Shown: piece after piece, positions 1 to 5,747 of the stretch
How positions within the stretch are numbered: position 1 is the first letter of the stretch
Layout: every line of letters starts with the position of its first letter
Source: Christiangramia sp.
GTDB lineage: Bacteria > Bacteroidota > Bacteroidia > Flavobacteriales > Flavobacteriaceae
NCBI GenBank assembly: GCA_024644145.1
Contig: JAHELO010000123.1
Span: 1-5,747 of the forward strand
Direction: 5' to 3'
DNA length: 5,747 nt
The notes under the pieces: generated by a model
What the model was told of the DNA's origin: nothing
The model's database searches: none
What the model saw: only the letters and a program-made list of their open reading frames with translations
Made by a program: the position numbers and the translations under genes

Positions 1-1
1 A

Positions 2-1228
2 GCGGTTGGAAGTACTGAGAGTATAAAAATACCGGCATCTGCGATGGTGTATAATGTCGATGGGAAAACAATCATGCCCGGGATGATTGATTCTCACGCG
101 CATATGGGAGCCTTTAGATATGGGCTGACACCTAAAAAACACTGGCCATCTTACGCCAATCTCGCGTTTGGAGTAACTACAGCCCATGATCCTTCGGCTT
201 TAAGTGAGACCGTTTTTGGAATTGCCGAACTTATTAAAAGCGGGGAAATGGTTGGTCCGAGATTATACTCTACCGGGATCATTCTATATGGTGCAGATGG
301 TGATTTTAAAGCCGAGATCAATAGTATTGAAGATGCGCGTTCTGCCATTCGCCGAACCAAAGCTTTTGGAGCCACCTCAGTTAAGAGCTACAACCAGCCA
401 AGGCGGGAACAAAGGCAGCAGGTATTGCTGGCAGCAAAGGAACTTAATATGAATGTGGTACCAGAAGGTGGTTCTACTTTCTTTCACAATATGAATATGA
501 TCGTAGATGGACATACCGGAATTGAGCATAACATACCGGTAGCTCCTGTATATAAAGATGTAAAAATCCTATGGAGCAGTTCAAAAACCGGTTACACCCC
601 TACCCTGATCGTTAACTATGGAGGAATCAACGGGGAATATCTATTTTATGACAAATACAATGTATGGGAAAATGAAAGACTTTTAACCTTTACTCCGCGA
701 GAACTGGTAGATTCAAGGTCAAGACACAGAACCAAACTGCCGGAAGAGGAATATGAAAATGGTCCCATCCTGGTTTCAAAAACAGCGAAGACTCTGTCTG
801 ATCTTGGTGTGAAAGTGAATATGGGTGCCCACGGTCAGCTTCAGGGACTTGGAGCACACTGGGAATTATGGCTTTTGCAAATGGGAGGCATGACAAATCT
901 GGAAGCTTTAAAGACCGCGACCATTAATGGTGCAGAATATATCGGTATGGAGAAGGAAATTGGTTCTCTTGAAAAGGGGAAGCTTGCAGACCTCATCGTA
1001 TTGGAGAAGAATCCACTTGAAGATATTAGAAATTCAGAAACTGTGATCTATACGATGGTGAACGGGAGGTTGTTTGATGCCAAAACCATGAACCAGATTG
1101 GGAATGATCCAAAAGAAAGAACTAACTTTTACTGGGAAAACAATAAATATAATTCGGCATTCCAGTGGCACGAGAGCACCCAGAGTTTTTCAAGGCCAAA
1201 TTGTGTTTGTCATAGTACCGGGAACTAG
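2..1228 (+). CDS. Amidohydrolase family protein, C-terminal part (5' truncated by window edge)
   Basis: This is a metal-dependent amidohydrolase of the imidazolonepropionase-like group (COG1228), probably the C-terminal catalytic part of a large Bacteroidetes protein with an N-terminal TolB/PD40 beta-propeller. The frame is open from base 2, and the residues before the ATG at 44 (AVGSTESIKIPASA) read as normal family sequence, so 44 is not the true start. Numbering from that ATG, visible motifs are PGMIDSHAH with the metal pair H18 and H20, a candidate carboxylated Lys K114 (VKSY), H148, H157 and H162 (GHTGIEH), and GAHGQ with H263. The C-terminal part carries the usual GSLEKGKLADLIVLEKNP segment and ends in NCVCHSTGN. 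The substrate is unknown; peptide-like or cyclic amide bonds are plausible. Export to the periplasm is typical of such propeller fusions, but the signal region lies outside the window. The next gene starts 30 bases downstream in the same direction. The family is well supported; the specific function is not. Confidence 0.9.
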   Translation, partial: AVGSTESIKIPASAMVYNVDGKTIMPGMIDSHAHMGAFRYGLTPKKHWPSYANLAFGVTTAHDPSALSETVFGIAELIKSGEMVGPRLYSTGIILYGADGDFKAEINSIEDARSAIRRTKAFGATSVKSYNQPRREQRQQVLLAAKELNMNVVPEGGSTFFHNMNMIVDGHTGIEHNIPVAPVYKDVKILWSSSKTGYTPTLIVNYGGINGEYLFYDKYNVWENERLLTFTPRELVDSRSRHRTKLPEEEYENGPILVSKTAKTLSDLGVKVNMGAHGQLQGLGAHWELWLLQMGGMTNLEALKTATINGAEYIGMEKEIGSLEKGKLADLIVLEKNPLEDIRNSETVIYTMVNGRLFDAKTMNQIGNDPKERTNFYWENNKYNSAFQWHESTQSFSRPNCVCHSTGN

Positions 1229-1258
1229 CTTTCATAATATGTATTAATACCCTGAGAT

Positions 1259-3064
1259 ATGGAATTGTATCTAACAGTCGCGATAATTTTAATAGGTATC
1301 ATCCTGTTCGTGCGCGACTATTTTTCTATAGATACCACTTCTATTATCATCATGGCGTTATTCATAGTTTCCGGAGTATTAAGTCCTGAAGAGGGTTTCT
1401 CCGGTTTCAACCATCCCGCCACGATCACCCTGGGATGTATGTTCGTGGTGAGTGCCGCGGTATTTAAATCTGGACTTATAGACGGGCTTAGTGCCAAACT
1501 CATTCAAATTGCCAAGATCAATTATTTCTTTGCGCTAGTCTCGCTGTGTATCACCTCAGCGGTACTTTCAGCCTTTATTAATGATTCTGCCGTGGTGGCG
1601 ATACTTATTCCAGTTGCGTTACTGGTATGTCGCGAATCTGGAATTAGCCCCGCCAGGTTATTAATACCAATTTCTTTTTCGGCCTTATTTGGGGGCACCT
1701 GTACCCTCATAGGTACGTCTACAAACATCCTTGTAAGTAGTTATGCAGAGAAGCTAGGGTCTGAGGCATTCGGGATGTTCGAATTTTCTCTTGCGGCACT
1801 GTGCCTGCTGGCTATTGGAATGGCTTATATATTTATTGCAGGCCCCATTATGCTTCCAAAAAGAAGCCTCCCAGAAGACGCAGGTCTTAAACAGGAAGCT
1901 GAGAAATATATGGCAGAAATAGAATTGCTTCCGGCGAGTGATGATGTAGACCGAACTATTGCTGAATCTAAACTCGCTAACGATTATAAAGTCCAGATCT
2001 TACGAATTAAAAGACAACATTACCGGGTCTATGAGATAAACGGAGAGACCGTACTAAGGGAGAATGACCTTATCAGGATTCTGGTTGATCCCGTAAACCT
2101 GGCCAAATTAAAGATACAGAAAGGACTTTCTGTTCGGGGTGACAAGGAATATGTTGGTGATTATGTAGAAGAGGACCAGCCCGTACCTAAAACCAGCCCG
2201 CCCACAGAGGAAAAAAAGATCTTTGAAGTGATGATCCCCTATGGATCTGAACTGGCAGGCAAATCTATAAAGCAACTTAATTTTAGAAGAACCTATTATG
2301 CTTCCGTATTGGCCATTAGGCACCGGAAGGAGACAATTACAGAAGACGTCTCACAGGTGGTTTTAAGGGAAGGTGATATGATGCTGCTTTTCGCTTCAGA
2401 AAAAGCGATCTCTTTACTTACTAAAGAAAAACTAATTGTAACACTTTCAGAATACCAGGGAAGAAGAGTTAATTACAAGAAAGCGATACCGGCCTTGCTA
2501 ATTGTTATTGGGGTAGTGAGTGCAGCGGCTTTTAATATCACATCCATTTTAATAAGTGCAATGGTGGGCAGCCTTTTACTGGTAACCTTAACCATTCTCA
2601 AACCACAGGAAGCATATGAAGCTATAGAATGGAAGGTGATCTTTATGATCGCCGGGGTACTTTCTATGGGTAAGGCTTTGGAAAAGACAGGAGGCTCAGA
2701 GATCATTTCTCAGTACATCTATGAATCCCTGGGGGGCATAGATCCACGATGGACCCTGAGTTTAATTTTTCTGTTCACATTTTTATCTACGAATGTGCTC
2801 TCCAGTAAAGCCGCAGCAGCGCTGATGACGCCTATTGTAATTAGTCTGGCTGCCGCCATGCAGGTGAGTGATAAGCCATTTTTGATTGGAGTAATGTTCG
2901 CCTGTTCCCTAACATTCATGACACCGGTAAGCTACCCCGTGAATACAATGGTGTATGCTCCCGGAAATTATAGGTTCAGAGATTTTCTAAAGTTCGGAAC
3001 ACCTCTTAACTTTATAATCTGGGTAGCAGCTTCATTTATAATCCCAATATTTTTTCCGTTTTAA
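1259..3064 (+). CDS. SLC13-family permease with two RCK_C (TrkA-C) domains
   Basis: A 601-residue inner-membrane transporter of the SLC13/DASS (ion transporter superfamily) type, likely moving an anion such as sulfate or a dicarboxylate; the substrate cannot be read from sequence. The layout is an N-terminal membrane half (about residues 1-197), a cytosolic insert with two RCK_C-like regions (about 215-290 and 320-395), and a C-terminal membrane half (about 408-601). First-repeat signatures are FINDSAVVAILIP (residues 106-118) and GTCTLIGTSTNILVSS (146-161). Second-repeat signatures are STNVLSSKAAAALMTP (510-525) and TPVSYPVNTMVYAPGNYRF (555-573). The RCK_C pair ends in the usual VLRENDLIRILV and VLREGDMMLLFA strands and suggests gating by a small ligand. 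An in-frame stop at 1253-1255 leaves ATG 1259 as the first possible ATG; no clear Shine-Dalgarno is visible. Lys517 sits where the family normally has Asn or Thr near the ion site. The next gene starts 2 bases after the stop. Confidence 0.95.
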   Translation: MELYLTVAIILIGIILFVRDYFSIDTTSIIIMALFIVSGVLSPEEGFSGFNHPATITLGCMFVVSAAVFKSGLIDGLSAKLIQIAKINYFFALVSLCITSAVLSAFINDSAVVAILIPVALLVCRESGISPARLLIPISFSALFGGTCTLIGTSTNILVSSYAEKLGSEAFGMFEFSLAALCLLAIGMAYIFIAGPIMLPKRSLPEDAGLKQEAEKYMAEIELLPASDDVDRTIAESKLANDYKVQILRIKRQHYRVYEINGETVLRENDLIRILVDPVNLAKLKIQKGLSVRGDKEYVGDYVEEDQPVPKTSPPTEEKKIFEVMIPYGSELAGKSIKQLNFRRTYYASVLAIRHRKETITEDVSQVVLREGDMMLLFASEKAISLLTKEKLIVTLSEYQGRRVNYKKAIPALLIVIGVVSAAAFNITSILISAMVGSLLLVTLTILKPQEAYEAIEWKVIFMIAGVLSMGKALEKTGGSEIISQYIYESLGGIDPRWTLSLIFLFTFLSTNVLSSKAAAALMTPIVISLAAAMQVSDKPFLIGVMFACSLTFMTPVSYPVNTMVYAPGNYRFRDFLKFGTPLNFIIWVAASFIIPIFFPF

Positions 3065-3066
3065 AT

Positions 3067-3417
3067 ATGAGAAGAGTCAAATTACACAATCCATTCAAAA
3101 CAAGAATAATTGACGAAAAGCTGGTGCGGGAACATCTCGCACTGGAGAGGACAAAACTTGCGAATGAACGTACACTGCTTTCTTATATCAGGGCTTCAAT
3201 TTATCTTCTAATCAGCGGGCTGGCCCTGCTGCAAATCAAGGAATACCAGGGAATAAGCCTTATGTGGGTTGGATATTTGTCGCTGTTTATTTGTGTGTTA
3301 TTCATAATCGTAGGATTTTCCAGATATATTGCCCTGGAAAGAAAACTGAACAGGCTCCTACAACCAGATGACGAAGTGGAAGTGGAAAATAAGAGGATTG
3401 GTAAAGACACAAATTAA
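3067..3417 (+). CDS. DUF202 (YidH-like) small membrane protein
   Basis: A 116-residue membrane protein of the DUF202 family, whose molecular role is not established. The hallmark is the N-terminal stretch REHLALERTKLANERTLLSY (residues 21-40), followed by IRAS, matching the family pattern LAxERTxLAxxRT. Two hydrophobic segments follow, roughly 41-57 and 66-90, with a charged acidic/basic tail from about 91 (ERKLNRLLQPDDEVEVE). The start ATG is 2 bases after the stop of the transporter gene and there is no separate promoter space, so it is probably co-transcribed and translated by reinitiation or coupling. The neighbour downstream begins 8 bases later. Family assignment is good; any link to the transporter is inferred from position alone. 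Confidence 0.88.
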   Translation: MRRVKLHNPFKTRIIDEKLVREHLALERTKLANERTLLSYIRASIYLLISGLALLQIKEYQGISLMWVGYLSLFICVLFIIVGFSRYIALERKLNRLLQPDDEVEVENKRIGKDTN

Positions 3418-3425
3418 AAGAGGCC

Positions 3426-3776
3426 TTGCAAGAAATTATTCATTACTCCCTTCACTTTCTGGCAATTGCCCTGATAGCGTATTTATACGATAAGAAGAAC
3501 TGGCTAAAATACTGGGCCATCCTGGCGGCTACCATGTTGGTAGATTTAGATCATCTGGTGGCTGTTCCCATGTTTGATCCAGACCGATGCAGTATTGGAT
3601 TTCACCCTCTACATTCAGAGATCGCCATTACCTTTTATGTACTTGGAATGGTCTTCGTAAAAAATCGCGTAATACGATTAATTTTCATCGGCTTGTTCTT
3701 TCATATGCTAACAGATTTTATTGATTGTATATGGACATATGCCAAATGTGCAACCTGTCTTGAGGATATTTTTTAG
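3426..3776 (+). CDS. DUF6122 family small membrane protein, TTG start
   Basis: A 116-residue, mostly hydrophobic protein that matches the Bacteroidetes DUF6122 family as I remember it; the function is unknown. Conserved-looking blocks are IHYSLHF (residues 5-11), MLVDLDHL (37-44), FDPDRCSIGFHPLHS (50-64) and FHMLTDFIDC (92-101). Three to four membrane segments are likely (about 8-21, 26-38, 66-78 and 82-96). The His/Asp set D40, D42, H43, H60, H63, H93 and D97 resembles the spacing of membrane-bound metal-dependent hydrolases of the YdjM/DUF457 type, but that is only an inference. The frame is closed upstream by a stop at 3402-3404, and the first in-frame ATG falls at codon 37, inside the conserved region. 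TTG at 3426 gives the expected N-terminus; ATT codons nearby are the other option. The GAGG just upstream (3420-3423) is too close to be an ideal ribosome site. Confidence 0.82.
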   Translation: MQEIIHYSLHFLAIALIAYLYDKKNWLKYWAILAATMLVDLDHLVAVPMFDPDRCSIGFHPLHSEIAITFYVLGMVFVKNRVIRLIFIGLFFHMLTDFIDCIWTYAKCATCLEDIF

Positions 3777-3987
3777 GCCTGAACGAAATGTAATGCATTG
3801 AACAACAAGTTACCCCTCTACTAATTATCATCAATACGCAAATCATTTAAAATCAATCAATTAAAAAACTCATAACACTATTACATTTTTTTCTACGAAT
3901 TTTCTCTTCACTCCCTCAAGTATACCTTCAATTTTAAATCAATTATTTTATCTTTACAGACCTTAATTCAGCCTAAGAAATTAAATT
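3777..3987. other. AT-rich intergenic spacer between two transcription units
   Basis: This stretch of 211 bases holds no convincing open reading frame, RNA gene or strong terminator hairpin. It is rich in A/T runs and repeated AATCAAT-type words. Its right end carries the likely promoter of the deoxynucleoside kinase gene. A 9-base inverted pair (3786-3794 with 3880-3888) is too widely spaced and too simple to interpret. How transcription of the left block ends here is not evident. Confidence 0.7.
3949..3956 (+). promoter_or_regulatory. Probable Bacteroidetes -7 promoter element
   Basis: TATCTTTA matches the Bacteroidetes sigma-A -7 consensus TAnnTTTG in all but the last position, and resembles the common flavobacterial form TATCTTTGCA. 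It lies 31 bases before the ATG at 3988, which would give a short leader of about 25 bases. No clear TTTG -33 element is seen at the expected distance; only T-rich sequence lies around 3930-3935. It is the best promoter candidate in the spacer and would drive the kinase-hydroxylase pair. Confidence 0.5.
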
Positions 3988-4602
3988 ATGCATGTAGCCA
4001 TCGCCGGAAACATTGGTGCAGGAAAGACCACTCTAACCAGATTACTCGCTAAACATTACAATTGGGAACCACAGTTTGAAGACGTTCTGGAAAACCCATA
4101 TCTGGAAGATTTTTACAACAAAATGGAACGATGGTCGTTTAACCTGCAGATCTATTTTTTAAATAGCAGGTTCAGACAAATTTTGCAAATTCGAGAAAGT
4201 GGTAAAAAGATCATCCAGGACAGGACGATCTATGAGGATGCATATATTTTCGCACCTAACCTTCATGCGATGGGGCTAATGACAAATCGTGATTTTGAAA
4301 ACTACAAGTCACTTTTTGATCTTATGGAAAGCGTGGTACAGGGCCCGGATCTTCTTATTTATTTAAGAAGCAGTATTCCAAACCTGGTTGCGCAAATACA
4401 CAGCCGGGGGAGAGATTATGAAAATACGATCTCAATAGATTATTTGAGCAGGCTGAATGAAAGATATGAGGCCTGGGTACATAACTATGATAAGGGCAAC
4501 CTTTTAATTATTGATGTAGATAATATTAACTTTGTAGAGAATCCCGAGGATCTTGGTGGAATAATTAGCAGGATCGACGGTGAATTACACGGACTTTTTT
4601 AA
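3988..4602 (+). CDS. Deoxynucleoside kinase (dNK/dGK/dAK family)
   Basis: A 204-residue cytosolic kinase that transfers phosphate from ATP to the 5'-hydroxyl of deoxynucleosides, feeding dNTP salvage. Length and motifs are typical of bacterial dNK proteins. The P-loop GNIGAGKTT is at residues 7-15. FEDVLENPYLEDFY (30-43) supplies the probable catalytic base E31. WSFNLQIYFLNSRF (49-62) holds the nucleoside-pocket W49 and Q54. The DR motif QDRTIYEDA (77-85) is present, and the Arg-rich lid SRGRDYE (139-145) should contact ATP phosphates. Whether it prefers deoxyadenosine, deoxyguanosine or pyrimidines cannot be decided by eye; thymidine kinase of the TK1 type is excluded by the fold motifs. ATG 3988 is placed right before the P-loop strand, as expected, and follows a likely promoter. 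The stop codon touches the first ATG of the next gene, which points to translational coupling. Confidence 0.95.
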   Translation: MHVAIAGNIGAGKTTLTRLLAKHYNWEPQFEDVLENPYLEDFYNKMERWSFNLQIYFLNSRFRQILQIRESGKKIIQDRTIYEDAYIFAPNLHAMGLMTNRDFENYKSLFDLMESVVQGPDLLIYLRSSIPNLVAQIHSRGRDYENTISIDYLSRLNERYEAWVHNYDKGNLLIIDVDNINFVENPEDLGGIISRIDGELHGLF

Positions 4603-5283
4603 ATGAATGGAACTATGGAATCGACAAAATTAAAAAGACCAAAACACAAGGGTTCTCCAAAATTATTTGACAACCCGATCCTTGAAAAATTAACACATAC
4701 CCATATATCATTACCCTTGATCATTTTTGGTCTTATATCTGTGGCCTTGATCTATTATGGAGTTATTGAAAAAGGATTTGAAGCACCGGCCATGGTAGGA
4801 TTATTTCTTGCAGGCCTTTTCTTCTTTACTTTAATTGAATATGTGATGCACAGGTATTTATATCATATTCCTGCTACCACACCAAGAAAACAGAAATTAT
4901 CATATACCATGCATGGAGTACACCACGATTATCCAAAGGATAAATCGAGGCTCGCCATGCCTCCGGTATTAAGTCTGGTGATCGCAACGATATTATTTAT
5001 TATTTACCGGGCGGTATTGGGAGATTACGTATTTGGCTTTCTAGCCGGATTTCTAATAGGATATGCAGCCTACCTTGCTGTTCATTATTCTGTACATGCA
5101 TTCAAGGTTCCAGATAACTTTTTGAAGATACTTTGGCATCATCATAGTATTCATCATTACAGAGAACCAGACAGGGCCTTTGGGGTGTCTTCTCCTCTTT
5201 GGGATCACATCTTCAGGACCATGCCAAGAAAGGCACCTGCAAGCGAGCGTGCTGCAGTGGGTACCAGTATAGACCCCAGCTAG
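4603..5283 (+). CDS. Fatty acid hydroxylase superfamily (FA2H/sterol desaturase-like) membrane protein
   Basis: A 226-residue integral membrane di-iron enzyme of the fatty acid hydroxylase/sterol desaturase superfamily (PF04116). All metal-binding histidine clusters are intact: HRYLYH (H83, H88), HGVHH (H104, H107, H108), HYSVH (H161, H165) and HHHSIHH (H179-H185), followed by the typical SSPLWDHIF (196-204). Four membrane segments are likely (about 34-54, 61-82, 118-137, 141-162). It resembles the catalytic part of fatty acid 2-hydroxylases and lacks the N-terminal cytochrome b5 domain of the yeast enzyme, so electrons must come from elsewhere. A likely role is hydroxylation of a lipid acyl chain, for example of sphingolipid- or sulfonolipid-type lipids; a carotenoid hydroxylase is less likely. 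Two starts compete: ATG 4603, directly abutting the kinase stop, and ATG 4615 (M5), which removes only four residues. Neither has a clear ribosome site. Confidence 0.92.
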   Translation: MNGTMESTKLKRPKHKGSPKLFDNPILEKLTHTHISLPLIIFGLISVALIYYGVIEKGFEAPAMVGLFLAGLFFFTLIEYVMHRYLYHIPATTPRKQKLSYTMHGVHHDYPKDKSRLAMPPVLSLVIATILFIIYRAVLGDYVFGFLAGFLIGYAAYLAVHYSVHAFKVPDNFLKILWHHHSIHHYREPDRAFGVSSPLWDHIFRTMPRKAPASERAAVGTSIDPS

Positions 5284-5303
5284 CGTAGAAAAATACTTTA
5301 TAT

Positions 5304-5338
5304 AAAAAAAGATCCCGACATTCCGGGATCTTTTTTTT
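5304..5338. terminator. Bidirectional intrinsic terminator
   Basis: A perfect 7-bp stem, GATCCCG (5311-5317) with CGGGATC (5324-5330), closes a 6-base loop. It is preceded by seven A (5304-5310) and followed by eight T (5331-5338), so A-T pairs can extend the stem and a U tract forms on either strand. It lies 20 bases after the hydroxylase stop and just past the stop of the convergent minus-strand gene, so it should end transcripts from both sides. Confidence 0.93.
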
Positions 5339-5343
5339 ATATA

Positions 5344-5747
5344 TCACTGTATAAACCCGTTCTCGCGGGCATGCTTTTCTGCTTCGTTAGAATTTTCTGC
5401 CAGCAGCACAGGTACGGTATCAAAATTATCTACCAAACTCCTTACCCTTGCCATTTGCCTTTTATGTTTTACACTTCTCAAATAAATCGCCAGGATCCTG
5501 TCTGAATACTGGGCCGCGATCTCTGTATAAATACTTGCATCGTGTTCTCCACTATCACCAATAAGAATGAATTTCATATCGGGATAGGTTTTAAGAATGT
5601 TAGTAATTTCCTTTTGTTTATGAGGCTTTTCCGGTTTGAGGCTCCGGTCAAACGGTGTCACGAAATCCCTGAGCAGAATAGGACCCTTAGGAAATTCATT
5701 ATGGTCCAGGAATAATTTCAGGTATTCATATAAGTTCCACGGACTGT
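5344..5747 (-). CDS. App1-type phosphatase domain protein (DUF2183), C-terminal part, 5' truncated by window edge
   Basis: This minus-strand frame runs from the stop at 5344-5346 through the right edge without interruption. It covers the C-terminal half of an App1 phosphatidate-phosphatase-like catalytic domain (PF09949), a HAD-like fold known from yeast App1, which removes phosphate from phosphatidic acid and related lipids. Diagnostic stretches, from the edge inward, are SPWNLYEYL, FPKGPILLRDF, KPHKQKEI, FILIGDSGEHDASIY and RILAIYLRSV. The GTG at 5661, which could be taken as a start, lies inside the RDFVTPFDRS segment and cannot be the true start. The nucleophile motif (DxDxT) would lie upstream, beyond the window, so activity cannot be judged. 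The gene is convergent with the hydroxylase gene and shares its terminator. The role in bacteria is not well defined; a lipid phosphatase is the best guess. Confidence 0.9.
   Translation of the reverse strand, partial: SPWNLYEYLKLFLDHNEFPKGPILLRDFVTPFDRSLKPEKPHKQKEITNILKTYPDMKFILIGDSGEHDASIYTEIAAQYSDRILAIYLRSVKHKRQMARVRSLVDNFDTVPVLLAENSNEAEKHARENGFIQ

Noticed and set aside
204..452. Plus-strand frame of 82 codons overlapping the amidohydrolase
   Set aside because: It sits in another frame of a well-matched amidohydrolase and has no recognisable domain.
1206..1217. Possible heme c attachment site in the amidohydrolase tail
   Set aside because: The motif is CxCH, not CxxCH, so it does not fit covalent heme c binding.
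1229..1258. Possible promoter between the amidohydrolase and transporter genes
   Set aside because: The 30-base gap contains no TAnnTTTG-like element or TTTG box, so read-through from upstream is simpler.
2473..2706. Minus-strand open frame of 77 codons inside the transporter gene; similar antisense frames at 151-375, 690-896, 1522-1728, 2719-2919 and 3201-3410
   Set aside because: They lie opposite strongly supported coding sequence, show no recognisable family motif, and are explained by the codon bias of the plus-strand genes.
3786..3888. 9-base inverted pair AAATGTAAT / ATTACATTT in the spacer
   Set aside because: The arms are 85 bases apart and low in complexity, as expected by chance in AT-rich DNA; the T run after the second arm does not make a compact terminator.
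3841..3945. Repeated AATCAATCAATT / AAATCAATT words in the spacer
   Set aside because: They are short, irregular and AT-rich, with no regular period; not enough for a direct-repeat array or operator.

Overview
The window looks like ordinary chromosomal DNA from a marine-type member of the Bacteroidetes, most likely the Flavobacteriaceae (Gramella/Christiangramia or Salegentibacter-like). This is inferred from moderately AT-rich DNA, protein sequences that read like flavobacterial families (PD40-type amidohydrolase, DUF6122, deoxynucleoside kinase), weak or absent Shine-Dalgarno sequences, and a TATCTTTA element resembling the Bacteroidetes -7 box TAnnTTTG. No tRNA, rRNA, CRISPR array, insertion sequence or phage gene was seen.

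Left block (bases 2-3776, + strand): four genes in one direction with gaps of 30, 2 and 8 bases, so probably one transcription unit. They are the C-terminal part of a metal-dependent amidohydrolase whose frame is open through the left edge; an SLC13-type transporter with two central RCK_C (TrkA-C) regulatory regions; a small DUF202 membrane protein; and a small DUF6122 membrane protein that seems to start at TTG. The shared logic may be periplasmic hydrolysis followed by anion or solute uptake, but this is only inference from gene order.

Middle block: a 211-base AT-rich spacer (3777-3987) with no gene and a probable promoter at its right end. It leads into a two-gene unit (3988-5283): a deoxynucleoside kinase for dNTP salvage, then a fatty-acid-hydroxylase-superfamily membrane enzyme whose first ATG directly abuts the kinase stop codon.

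Right block: a strong hairpin flanked by A and T runs (5304-5338) sits between convergent genes and should terminate both strands. Beyond it, on the minus strand, is the C-terminal part of a protein with an App1-type phosphatase domain (DUF2183), open through the right edge.

I see no clearly new multi-gene system. The points most worth a second look are an unusual lysine in the second ion-site motif of the SLC13 transporter, a His where many amidohydrolases have a metal-site Asp, the poorly characterised DUF202-DUF6122 pair, and the tight coupling of a nucleoside kinase to a lipid hydroxylase.
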